Source of the DNA: Willaertia magna
Lineage: Eukaryota; Heterolobosea; Eutetramitea; Acrasida; Naegleriidae
Direction of reading: 5' to 3'
Length of the DNA: 12,894 nucleotides
Assembly: GCA_902984215.1 (NCBI GenBank)
Contig: CADWAF010005504.1
Location: forward strand, 1-12,894
The translations under genes and the position numbers were made by a program. The notes beneath the pieces were generated by a model. The model had not been told where the DNA came from, searched no databases, and saw nothing but the letters and a program-made list of their open reading frames with translations. Below, one piece after another: positions 1 through 8,063 of this stretch (its first letter is position 1; each line of letters opens with the position of its first letter).

Positions 1-24
1 ATAAAAATTTCTGTCATGATTCCC

Positions 25-1620
25 TTACTGCCAACTTAATAAATTTACACACTTTATATCAATATCAGATAACGGAGTTATTGAATCACCATTCTCTTCT
101 AATGACACCACATCACAACAACCACTCTCCACTAATCTCTTTAAATTATTTAACATATAAACATTAAATAAATTAACTTTCCCAACTAACAAACCATAAC
201 AATTCGATCCACAACAAATATCCAATACTTGTTCCTTTGCATCTAAAAATAATAAATCATTGTTCTTTTCCTCTAAATATTCCTTAATATAGAAAGATTC
301 ATTCGTAAAATGTAGACCTCTCATCCCTCCTAACCAAATACTTTTCCTTAAATTATCAACAATTAATAAACTTGAATATCCACCATAAATATCTATCTCT
401 CCATTTAAATAGGTATAATTTTTGTAATTTTTTTCTTTATTTTTAATTGGATCGTTATAATTAAAAAAAGTTGCTTCATTAATTTCTTTCAAATTCCCAC
501 TCATTTGAAAGACAGATTGATTTAATCTTATTCTACCACTCATTGTAGTTGTTAATTTTGTAAAAGATGAACCTAAATCTTTACCAAAATATCCAAATAC
601 ATAAATTTCATTTAAATTTGTAATTAAAACTGATAAATGACTTAATCTTATAGCATATGCATTTAAAATATAAGAATCTTTTTGTAAAAATGTTAATTTA
701 ATTTTTTGTAAAGTTTTTATAGAAGTTGTATCTTCTAAAAATAATTGATGATATTCATTATCACCATAACCAAATAATTCACCTTTATTATTTAAAATTA
801 ATAAATGTCCATAACCACAAGATATATTATTTACAATCCCTCCCGTAAATTTCATTTTTGTAAAGTTGTATTGTTTTTCATTTCTTTCAATTTTTCCGCA
901 ATACCAAATTTCATTACAATTTAAAACTATAATTGTAGAATATGTTCCACTACACGCATGTGTAATTTCTAAATAATTATTGTAATCATTTTTTAAATCT
1001 TTTTTTAAATCTTTTTTTAAATCATTTTTTAAATCCTTATTGTAATCTTTTCTATTTTTAAAAATTTCAGTTGTATCCACCAATTTTAACGTTTCAATTT
1101 TTTTTCCATTAAAAGGACCAACTTGATTACTGTCAGTATTTCCATGTGCATACATTAAATTATTTTCTAAAATGACAAGTAAATGAAAATAACCGGCAAG
1201 TAAATATTTTATTGGAATATTCATTGGTGGATTATTTTTTAAATTTTCATTACAAAATATTTGTTGACATGTTCCATCATTTGAATTCACTTTAAAAATT
1301 TCATTTCTTTCATTTGCGAAACAAATATTTGTGCCCATACTTGTGATTTTTACAATTTTATAATGATGTTGAATTTTATAAATGTTATTATTATTGGCTG
1401 AAGAGTAAACGTAAAGTTGTTCATTGAAATGGTTTGTTGTTGTCGTTTTTGATTTATTGAGATAGGTTGTTGTTGAAAACTTTTCTTGTTGTTGTTGGTC
1501 AGAATTGTGTTCTAAATCTTCTTTTTCATTGTTGTGGTTGGTCATACGCTCACAATCGTCTTGTTGATCTTCTTTGTTGGAAGCGGATTCTTGTTTGAAA
1601 AAGTTAATGATTTTTTTCAT
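25..1620 (-). CDS. RCC1-repeat (beta-propeller) protein, divergent
   Basis: This intact 531-residue protein starts at ATG 1618-1620 and ends in TAA. Residues 1-75 are low-complexity and rich in charged residues, N and Q. From about residue 80 degenerate RCC1-type blades appear, each with a small/Gly-rich strand, a short hydrophobic run such as HLLVIL or HLLILN, then N-x-E/L followed by a G-containing turn. Blades lie near 90-120, 138-180, 218-258, 262-308, 318-360, 408-440 and 465-490, about seven as in RCC1. The best is at 265-295 (SCGYGHLLILNNKGELFGYG). A K/D/L repeat at 195-212 is inserted into one blade. RCC1 domains act as protein-interaction platforms or as guanine nucleotide exchange factors (RCC1 itself for Ran). 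The blades here are too degenerate to assign exchange activity. The start is favoured by the A-rich leader just upstream. I am confident of the fold class, not the function. Confidence 0.8.
   Translation of the reverse strand: MKKIINFFKQESASNKEDQQDDCERMTNHNNEKEDLEHNSDQQQQEKFSTTTYLNKSKTTTTNHFNEQLYVYSSANNNNIYKIQHHYKIVKITSMGTNICFANERNEIFKVNSNDGTCQQIFCNENLKNNPPMNIPIKYLLAGYFHLLVILENNLMYAHGNTDSNQVGPFNGKKIETLKLVDTTEIFKNRKDYNKDLKNDLKKDLKKDLKNDYNNYLEITHACSGTYSTIIVLNCNEIWYCGKIERNEKQYNFTKMKFTGGIVNNISCGYGHLLILNNKGELFGYGDNEYHQLFLEDTTSIKTLQKIKLTFLQKDSYILNAYAIRLSHLSVLITNLNEIYVFGYFGKDLGSSFTKLTTTMSGRIRLNQSVFQMSGNLKEINEATFFNYNDPIKNKEKNYKNYTYLNGEIDIYGGYSSLLIVDNLRKSIWLGGMRGLHFTNESFYIKEYLEEKNNDLLFLDAKEQVLDICCGSNCYGLLVGKVNLFNVYMLNNLKRLVESGCCDVVSLEENGDSITPLSDIDIKCVNLLSWQ
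976..1047 (-). repeat. Six 12-bp tandem units inside the RCC1 gene
   Basis: Six consecutive 12-bp units end in AATC on the plus strand. The four central units (988-1035) are nearly identical, of the form attttttaaatc or tttttttaaatc; the outer two (976-987 and 1036-1047) are the variant attattgtaatc/cttattgtaatc. On the coding strand this gives D-L-K-K/N tetrapeptides, a charged insertion at about residues 192-215 between propeller strands. Because the period is a multiple of three, copy number can change without breaking the frame. Confidence 0.9.
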
Positions 1621-1660
1621 TTTTTTTTTTAATTTTTTTTTTAATTTTTTTCATTTTTTC
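1621..1660 (-). promoter_or_regulatory. Phased A-tract 5' leader of the RCC1 gene
   Basis: Read on the coding strand, the start codon is immediately preceded by A10, TT, A10, TT, A7, TG, A6, a 12-nt period. Such poly(dA:dT) typically excludes nucleosomes, and an A-rich 5' leader favours translation initiation in several protists and yeast. The same architecture precedes the other long minus-strand gene at 12856-12887. Confidence 0.6.
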
Positions 1661-1819
1661 GAAATTCATAGGTGAACCCGGTGGCATTTGTTCGCGGGGT
1701 TCGTTCGACTCCAGGAGACTACAAAATGTTTTTTTTTTTTGATTTTTTAGAATTCTTTTCTGACTTTGGTTGTTTAAGGTTAAAGATTGACAACAGACAC
1801 GAACAAGGTCAATAAAAAA
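1661..1819. promoter_or_regulatory. Divergent intergenic region with a GC-rich island
   Basis: This region separates two divergently transcribed genes and so probably carries both promoters. A GC-rich island at 1671-1720 stands out. It contains inverted arms GAACCC (1674-1679) and GGGTTC (1697-1702) around a 17-nt loop, a tandem GTTCGTTCG, and a near-palindrome CTCCAGGAG (1709-1717). A T/A-rich stretch follows (1728-1742) before the plus-strand gene. No TATA box or named factor site can be assigned with confidence. Confidence 0.45.
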
Positions 1820-3841
1820 ATGGGCAAAATGCGACATAGAAGACACAAAGCAAGGGTTGATCCCTATCCAACAACTAGGAAACAATTTCCAAAGCACATT
1901 CAATTCTGTCATAAAAGAAATAAAATTTGTGACAATGATTTTCAAACTTCTTCACACAATAAAACACCTCTTCGCAATAATAAAGCTGTCACTAAGAATA
2001 AAAAATCATCAAGACATCAAAATGGAAACACAACTTCATCTAATGCCGTAGCTTCTTCTTCAAAGACTTCTTTAAGTTATAACAACATTAAAGATAAAAG
2101 TAACAATACTAAAGGAATTCAAAAACAAAGTAAACTAAAAAAACAACAACCTTCAAAAAATAATTCTTTAAATAATATTGTAAACCATAACAAAATTATT
2201 GACAACAACTCTACAAATAGAAAAATACTACAAAATCAAAAATCAACTAGCTCAAAAACACAATCAGGCTCTAAAGCTAATCATAATAATACTTCTTTAC
2301 TAAATCGTACAAATACTTCCAACACTGACTGGAATCCAAAGAATAACAGCCAACAACAATCACAAAACACAATTATAGCTAATACTTCAAAACAATCAAA
2401 CAATACCGAAAACAAAAATGTTTCTAAACATGAAAGTAATAGCAGTACGAATAAACAACAATTACCCGCAGTTAATAAGTCGGAACAACAATCAAGTACA
2501 ACTGCCTCCAATCATATTACACATTCCTTAATTACTACTTTAGATTTATTTAAGAGTTTTGAGTTTGTAAAGAATTGTAATAACCCTAAACCAAGTCTAC
2601 AAGGAAGAAAAATTAAAGATTATAAAGAAATTGACAATAGAGCTTTAAACGCTCCTAAACATGTAGAAATTAATATGGCCTCCTTAGTAAAATATTTAAC
2701 TGAACCTTACTCAACTGTAGAAGAAAAATCAAGAGCTATATTTAGATGGATCACAAATAATATTTCATATGATTATGAAGCTTGTGAGGCGAATAACTAT
2801 ACTTTAGAATACGCCAAAGATGTTTTCTCAAGAAGAAAAGGAATGTGTGGTGGTTACGCTCGTTTATATAACGAAATGTGCTATCTTTCAGGTGTCACTT
2901 CAAAAAGAGTTGTTGGAAGAGCAAAATCTTTAAGAGATGATGACCCTGATAAAGAAGAAAAGCATGCATGGAGTGCTACTCAAACAGAAGATGGATGTTG
3001 GCATTTACTTGATTGTACGTGGGCATCTGGTCACAGTTCTGAGAAAGAAAGGTTTGTTAAACACTTTGAAGATAGATATTTCTTTATTTCACCTAAAGAA
3101 TTAATTTATACACATCTCCCAGATTTCGAGGAATGGCAGTTACTACAATATCCTGTAACGAAAGAAAGTTTTGACAAAATGGCTCCAATTAAGGCAGCTG
3201 CCTTTAATTATGGTTTTTGTGCCTTGTCTCACAAACAAAAAGAGAATCTGTTATCTGACTATGCAATAGAAACTATTAACGTTTCAGTTAACTATGGCTG
3301 TTCTGTTTTAGTAAATTTAAAAGAAAAAGGGAATTCAAATTCAAAAGCTTATGAAAACGCTTATCATGTCACTCAAAAAGATCCAGGAAAGTTTGAAATC
3401 CAATTAATGTTTCCTGAAAATAACAAAACATTTGAAGTGTTAGTTTTTGCTAAAAAAGGAGATGAATCAACCCTTTGTGTTGGATATCATTTCATTGTTT
3501 CTCCTACTGCAACAATCTTTTCCCTTGGATTCCCAAGAAAATACGAAGATTATTACAATTATAATGTCACAATATTATCAAAACTGGATAGGAAAATAAT
3601 TACTGGTGCGGTTTACGATTTTGAATATAAGGTTGAGGGAGCTTCAGAAGTTGGATTTATGATTGGAGATAAATATACGCCATTCAAAAGAAGAGATTAT
3701 TCAAATATATTTTACTTAAATTATAAATTTGAAAAGTATAATGAAGAAAAGTATTCAACACGTGATTTAAGGGTGTGTGTTGCAATAAGGCATAGTAATA
3801 TGTATAGATATAAATCTTTACTTGAATACACATTGGTTTAG
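1820..3841 (+). CDS. Transglutaminase-like (KY-type) protein with long disordered N-terminus
   Basis: The protein has 673 residues from ATG 1820-1822 to TAG. The frame is open upstream to a TTG at 1787, but a eukaryotic start needs the ATG, whose context (aataaaaaaATGG) is good. Residues 1-250 are S/N/K/Q-rich and probably disordered. A transglutaminase-like fold follows at about 280-420, including FRWITNNISYDY. The triad is visible: Cys343 in GMCGGYAR, His382 in KHAWSA and Asp398 in LLDCTW. Residues 440-673 contain beta-rich segments (FEIQLMFPE, FEVLVFAKKG) resembling the C-terminal part of kyphoscoliosis peptidase (KY) and Cyk3-type proteins. KY-family proteins are linked to cytoskeleton or cytokinesis; some keep a peptidase-like triad, others are pseudoenzymes. 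The intact triad suggests catalysis is possible here. The substrate and any cytoskeletal role are inference. No signal peptide or membrane segment is seen, so it is probably cytosolic. Confidence 0.85.
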   Translation: MGKMRHRRHKARVDPYPTTRKQFPKHIQFCHKRNKICDNDFQTSSHNKTPLRNNKAVTKNKKSSRHQNGNTTSSNAVASSSKTSLSYNNIKDKSNNTKGIQKQSKLKKQQPSKNNSLNNIVNHNKIIDNNSTNRKILQNQKSTSSKTQSGSKANHNNTSLLNRTNTSNTDWNPKNNSQQQSQNTIIANTSKQSNNTENKNVSKHESNSSTNKQQLPAVNKSEQQSSTTASNHITHSLITTLDLFKSFEFVKNCNNPKPSLQGRKIKDYKEIDNRALNAPKHVEINMASLVKYLTEPYSTVEEKSRAIFRWITNNISYDYEACEANNYTLEYAKDVFSRRKGMCGGYARLYNEMCYLSGVTSKRVVGRAKSLRDDDPDKEEKHAWSATQTEDGCWHLLDCTWASGHSSEKERFVKHFEDRYFFISPKELIYTHLPDFEEWQLLQYPVTKESFDKMAPIKAAAFNYGFCALSHKQKENLLSDYAIETINVSVNYGCSVLVNLKEKGNSNSKAYENAYHVTQKDPGKFEIQLMFPENNKTFEVLVFAKKGDESTLCVGYHFIVSPTATIFSLGFPRKYEDYYNYNVTILSKLDRKIITGAVYDFEYKVEGASEVGFMIGDKYTPFKRRDYSNIFYLNYKFEKYNEEKYSTRDLRVCVAIRHSNMYRYKSLLEYTLV

Positions 3842-3869
3842 GTAACTCATTCCATAAATCCCATAAACT

Positions 3870-3956
3870 TATGGTCAATTAGGATTTGGAGATAAAGATG
3901 ATAGAAAAAAATTTACAAAAGTTAATTTAAATTTTAAAGAGACTAAACTTGTTTAA
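3870..3956 (+). pseudogene. Short relic of an RCC1-repeat coding sequence
   Basis: Reading from TAT 3870 gives the RCC1-like segment YGQLGFGDKDDRKKFTKVNL, then NFKETKLV and a stop at 3954-3956. YGQLGFGD is the classic RCC1 repeat signature. Positions 3870-3939 match 8456-8525 of the RCC1 pseudogene at about 61 of 70 bases, and the last 39 bases (3901-3939) are identical to 8487-8525. No start codon or further propeller blade is present, so it is a dead fragment lying 29 bp after the stop of the transglutaminase-like gene. Confidence 0.75.
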
Positions 3957-4132
3957 TACAGAAATTTATATTTTTTTACACTTTACAATATTTGATTGTA
4001 TTTTTGTAATGATTTGAGAATGAGAATATAATTTGCTTTTTTTGAAAAAAAAAATGTCTATTTTTACCAAACCTAGAAATAGCCACAATAAAGTTAATTT
4101 AAAAAAAACAATTAAACCAATAACAATAAACA
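3957..4132 (+). promoter_or_regulatory. Upstream region of the NAD+ synthetase gene
   Basis: This AT-rich spacer contains T-tracts, an A-tract at 4046-4054 and the leader AACAATAAACAATG at the start codon. That A/C-rich pre-ATG sequence is shared with the MDR gene (AAACAAACAATG at 6690) and the RCC1 pseudogene. No other recognisable element is seen. Confidence 0.4.
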
Positions 4133-6393
4133 ATGCACTTGGTAACTTTGGCAACTTGTAATCTAGATCAATGGTCTTTAGATTTTGAAGGCAATTTAGA
4201 AAGGATTAAACAAAGTATTATTATTGCGAAACAAAAAGGAGCAAGATATAGATTAGGTCCGGAATTAGAAATTTCAGGCTATGGATGCCAAGATCACTTT
4301 CTTGAAACAGATACCTATACTCACTGTACGTTTTTCTTTCTAATCAACCTTTAATGTTTATATAATAACTATTACAAATCAATCATATTAAGCTTTAGAA
4401 TGTTTAGCTGAAATATTAGATTCCGATCTAACTGAAGATATCATTGTAGATATAGGTATTCCAATTATGCATAAAGGAGTAAGATATAATTGTAGAATGA
4501 TTTTACATGATAGAAAGATATTACTCATTCGTCCAAAATTATTCTTAGCTAACGACGGTAATTATAGAGAAACTAGATGGTTTTGTGCGTGGGTGAAACG
4601 TTATGAAGTGGAGGAGTTTGTTTTACCAGAATTTATACAGAAGATTACTGGACAACGAACTGTACCAATTGGTGAAGCGGTTATTGGGCTTAATGATACG
4701 GATATAGCTTGTGAAACGTGTGAAGAGTTATTTACACCAAATTCACCTTCTATTGCGTTGGGGTTAGATGGTGTTGAGATTATTACGAATGGTAGTGGGT
4801 CACATCATACTTTAAGGAAATTGAATACTAGAGTTGATTTAATTAAGAATGCAACAACTAAGAATGGAGGTGTTTATTTATATTCTAATCAACAAGGGTG
4901 TGATGGTGATAGATTATATTTTGATGGATGTTCTATGATTGCTGTGAATGGTTGTGTTGTAGCTCAAGGAAGTCAATTCTCTTTAAAAGATGTGGAAGTT
5001 GTAACGTAAGTTGCTGTTTTACAATTTTGTTTACAAAACTTTACAATTTAGTGCTAATATTGATCTAGATCAAGTAAGAGCATTTAGACATAAGATTGCA
5101 TCACGTTCAGTTCAGGCTGCTGAAACTAGAGAATTTAAAAGAATTAGAGTTGATTTCACATTATTAAATGCTAAATTTAGTCCAAAATTTGTACCAACTG
5201 AACCTATAGATGTTTTTTATCATCTTCCAGAAGAGGAAATTGCTTTGGGTCCAGCTTGTTGGTTATATGACTATTTAAGAAGATCCGGTCAAGGCGGTTA
5301 TTTCCTTCCCCTAAGTGGAGGTGCTGATTCAGCAGCTACAGCAGCGATTGTGGGAAGTATGTGTCAACTATTATTTAAGGATTGCACAAAAGAGGCTCAT
5401 TCTTATGAAGAGAAATATAATAAGATAATGTTATTAAAAGATTTAAGAAGAATTTGTGGAAAGGATGATAATTGGGTTCCTTCTTCTGATAAAGAAATTG
5501 CTAATATTGTATTTGTGACTTGTTATATGGGTACAGAGAATTCATCGGAACAAACTAAAGGTAGGGCAAAGAAACTTGCTGAAGAGATTGGTTGTCATCA
5601 TTTAGATGTTAATATCGACCCTATTATCTCCTCTTTTAGACAGGTATTTGAAAAAACGACAAACAAATCACCTACATTTGAAGGGTCTAACCAACAAAAT
5701 CTTGCTTTACAAAATATTCAAGCTCGTTCAAGAATGGTTTTATCTTATTTCTATGCTCAATTAATTAATTGGGTTAGAGAAATGACACCAAGTAAGAATT
5801 TATTGGTTCTTAGTAGTGCTAATTTAGACGAATCATTAAGAGGATATTTAACAAAATATGATTGTAGTTCTGCAGATTTAAATCCAATAGGTAGTATTTC
5901 AAAGACTGACATTAAGAAGTTTTTATTTTACGCAGGAAATAATTTAGGTTATTCTACATTGTTGGATATTCTTAAGGCAAAGCCAACAGCTGAGTTAACA
6001 CCTTTAGAAACAAACCAAACTGATGAAGAAGATATGGGTATGACTTATGATGAGCTATCAAGATATGGTACCTTAAGAAAAATACATGGTTTAGGACCAG
6101 TTGGTATGTTTCAAAAATTAGCTTTTGAGTGGAGGGATCGTTGTTCAGTAAAACAAGTTTCTGATAAAGTGAAACACTTTTTCAGGTGTTATGCAATTAA
6201 TAGACATAAAATGACAGTTTTAACACCATCATATCATTCACAAGAATATAATTGTGATGATAATCGTTTTGATTTAAGGCAATTTTTATATAATGTCAAT
6301 TTTTCTTGGCAATTTAAACATATGGATATGTTAGTTAAAAGATATCAAGAAGAGCAAAACCAAGAAGATTTATTGGATTTAAACAAGGAATAA
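4133..6393 (+). CDS. NADSYN1: Glutamine-dependent NAD+ synthetase (three exons)
   Basis: The enzyme converts nicotinic acid adenine dinucleotide to NAD+ using ATP and glutamine, the last step of de novo and Preiss-Handler NAD synthesis in the cytosol. Exons are 4133-4325, 4393-5005 and 5052-6393. Splicing gives 715 residues, close to the known human (706) and yeast (714) enzymes. The N-terminal nitrilase-type glutaminase domain (1-270) shows Glu44 ([12 protein letters not shown]), Lys113 (LIRPKL) and nucleophile Cys174 ([10 protein letters not shown]). The C-terminal synthetase domain has the ATP-binding loop [12 protein letters not shown] (355-366) and the signature [20 protein letters not shown]. 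Splice sites were chosen because they restore conserved sequence: codon 65 becomes Ser (THSLECL) and codon 269 Thr (EVVTANIDLD). The loop is SGGADS, where SGGVDS is usual. This is the most securely identified gene here. Confidence 0.97.
4326..4392 (+). other. Intron 1 of the NAD+ synthetase gene (67 bp)
   Basis: The donor is GTACGT at 4326 and the acceptor ATTAAG ends at 4392. It lies after phase 1 of codon 65 and contains in-frame stops. Removing it joins T and CT into a serine codon and restores the THS-LECLAE segment expected from NAD synthetase homologs. Confidence 0.9.
5006..5051 (+). other. Intron 2 of the NAD+ synthetase gene (46 bp)
   Basis: The donor is GTAAGT at 5006 and the acceptor ATTTAG ends at 5051. 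It is a phase 2 intron interrupting codon 269 (AC|T, Thr) at the end of the glutaminase domain. At 46 bp it is short even for protists. It holds three TTACAA or TTTACAA copies and a pyrimidine-poor 3' end. Confidence 0.92.
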
Positions 6394-6689
6394 AATTTTA
6401 GAGCATTAACGTTCTTCAAAATTTTAATGAAATTGAATTCTAACTCCTGTAATTAATTTCAAGTACACAAATGATATTGTAATTTGAAGGCAGGCCAAAT
6501 CTAAAAACCAATCACTAAACCCTCGGAAATTCCTTTTAGAAAACAATTAGACCTAAAAATATTATGCGGACCAACCCTAGCTGACCGCGGTTCACTTTTT
6601 TATTAAGGTTTATTAGTCCCGCCCTGTATTCATTAATTCCCAAAAAAAAATACCAGTAAAACGCTAAAAAGAGAGTAAATAAACAAACA
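6394..6689 (+). promoter_or_regulatory. Intergenic region with GC-rich motifs upstream of the MDR gene
   Basis: AATAAA (6389-6394) overlaps the stop of the preceding gene and could act in 3' end formation. Farther on, GC-rich words stand out from the AT background: AAACCCTCG (6517-6525), the palindrome ACCGCGGT (6584-6591) and TCCCGCCC (6617-6624). TCCCGCC and AAACCCTCG recur upstream of the RCC1 pseudogene (8016-8022, 8027-8035), so they may be promoter elements. The leader AAATAAACAAACA directly precedes the ATG. Confidence 0.45.
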
Positions 6690-7943
6690 ATGCAAGCACA
6701 AATTATTGAAGATTATTCGGAAGAGGATAACTTTATTTTTAAACAAGATTATAGTATTCCAGAAATAAAGGAAAATCAAGTATTAGTACAAATGAAAGCA
6801 GCTTCTGTAAATCCTGCCGATAATCATTTAAAAAGTGGAAGTGCAAAATTGTTATTTAAATTGAAATTTCCTTGTGTCATGGGAAAAGATGGAAGTGGTA
6901 TTGTTGTTAAGGTTGGAAGTAAAGTAACACAATTTAAAGAAGGGGATGAAGTTTGCGGTGAACTGTCAGGTATAATTACTGGAACGTTCGCTCAATATTG
7001 TGCTTTTGATGAAGATGATTTAGTTAAGAAACCAAATGGAATGAATTATTCTCAAGCAGCTGCCTTTCCTTTGGTTAGTGGTACTGCAGTGGAAGGATTT
7101 AAAAGTCATCCAAAGATTTCACAAGTAATAAGTAGAGATATTGCAGAAATAGATAGAAGTGGACAATTAACTGAACCAACCATTGAACCTGAACGTGAAA
7201 AGTTTAAAATTTTAATTATTGGAGCGTCTGGAGGTATAGGTGCAACAGCAGTCTTATTTGCAAAACAATATCTTACAAGACATTTCAACGTGAAAGTTTA
7301 TGCAGTTTGTTCGGAAAGAAATGTTGAAATGGTTAAGGCATTAGGTGCGGATGTAGTTATTGATTACACAAAAACAAGTGCTAAGGCAGGTTCTCAAACC
7401 ACTCATCACAAAGGAGGTCTCAGAGATATGCCAAGTATTTGTCAAGTACTTAAGAATGAACATGGAGAAGATGCTGTTGATTTGGTTTTAGATACTGTTG
7501 GTGGTTATTATTATCATGACGATGTTTGCTGTCATATGCATTGCAATGGAAATAATGTGGTTTTCGCGGCCATAGCACCTCCTGGTACAGCAGTTATAAC
7601 TCTTAGAACACTCATAAGTTTTGGTTATTTTATGATTGTGAATCGTATTAAATCATGGTTACCTTCTTATCCTAAATATACCTTAGTTAATTACATTGGT
7701 AAAGAACAAAAAGCTTTGAATTTGTTGATGAATCATGTATTGACGATAGATAATGCATTTGAAAGAATGCCTTTGACACATTTTTCACTTTTAGATTTAA
7801 ATGAAGGTTTTAAATTGATTGCTTCAAAGAGAACTGCTGGTAAAATTATTATTGACATTCCTGATGTAAATACTGCAAACACCTCAGAAAGTAAGGAACA
7901 AACAATGGCAGTTAAAGAAATAGAGCTTCCACTTGAGCATTAA
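6690..7943 (+). CDS. MDR-family NAD(P)H quinone oxidoreductase, RTN4IP1-like
   Basis: This intact 417-residue protein belongs to the zinc-independent medium-chain dehydrogenase/reductase superfamily (quinone oxidoreductase type). The GroES-like domain spans about 1-130, with AASVNPADNHLKSG (37-50), the G-rich stretch CVMGKDGSGIVVKVG (62-76) and GTFAQY. The nucleotide-binding Rossmann domain follows, with GASGGIGATAV (178-188), LGADVVIDY (218-226) and LDTVGG (267-272). No cysteine-rich structural zinc loop is visible. Relatives such as human RTN4IP1 reduce quinones or related carbonyls with NADPH. It is longer than typical members because of an insertion at 138-171 (KSHPKISQ to PERE) just before the Rossmann fold, a second at about 227-250, and a polar tail after 391. 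No clear mitochondrial presequence is seen, so location is open. Family assignment is firm; the substrate is not known. Confidence 0.9.
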   Translation: MQAQIIEDYSEEDNFIFKQDYSIPEIKENQVLVQMKAASVNPADNHLKSGSAKLLFKLKFPCVMGKDGSGIVVKVGSKVTQFKEGDEVCGELSGIITGTFAQYCAFDEDDLVKKPNGMNYSQAAAFPLVSGTAVEGFKSHPKISQVISRDIAEIDRSGQLTEPTIEPEREKFKILIIGASGGIGATAVLFAKQYLTRHFNVKVYAVCSERNVEMVKALGADVVIDYTKTSAKAGSQTTHHKGGLRDMPSICQVLKNEHGEDAVDLVLDTVGGYYYHDDVCCHMHCNGNNVVFAAIAPPGTAVITLRTLISFGYFMIVNRIKSWLPSYPKYTLVNYIGKEQKALNLLMNHVLTIDNAFERMPLTHFSLLDLNEGFKLIASKRTAGKIIIDIPDVNTANTSESKEQTMAVKEIELPLEH

Positions 7944-8063
7944 AATCTAGCGTTTAAAATTTATCAAGTAACGTTAATTAATCTGTAATTTTAACCGTTA
8001 AACTTGTTTATAAATTCCCGCCTTAAAAACCCTCGTTGCTAAGATTTGTACTAACAAACAAAA
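7944..8063 (+). promoter_or_regulatory. Putative promoter of the RCC1 pseudogene
   Basis: The region holds a Myb-like TAACCG (7992-7997), TTCCCGCC (8015-8022), which resembles an E2F/DP site, and AAACCCTCG (8027-8035). CTAACAAACAAAA then precedes the ATG. The last three also occur, in altered order and spacing, before the MDR gene. Factor assignments are inference from consensus only. Confidence 0.35.

Noticed and set aside
1671..1720. A tRNA gene in the GC-rich island
   Set aside because: The B-box-like word is interrupted by an extra TTCG, no A box at proper spacing is seen, and no cloverleaf acceptor stem can be drawn.
1787..1819. TTG at 1787 as start of the transglutaminase-like gene
   Set aside because: Eukaryotic initiation needs ATG; the first in-frame ATG at 1820 has a good A-rich context, and the extra 11 residues have no conserved character.
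1604..1945. Open frame of 113 codons on the minus strand over the divergent promoter
   Set aside because: It overlaps the starts of both neighbouring genes in other frames, is driven by A-tract lysine codons in part, and shows no domain.
2281..2511. 76-codon minus-strand frame inside the transglutaminase-like gene
   Set aside because: It is the complement of the low-complexity S/N/Q-rich region and has only Leu/Val/Cys-rich shadow sequence.
3966..4154. Hydrophobic 62-codon minus-strand frame
   Set aside because: It is antisense to the promoter and first codons of the NAD+ synthetase gene; hydrophobicity follows from A-rich DNA on the other strand.
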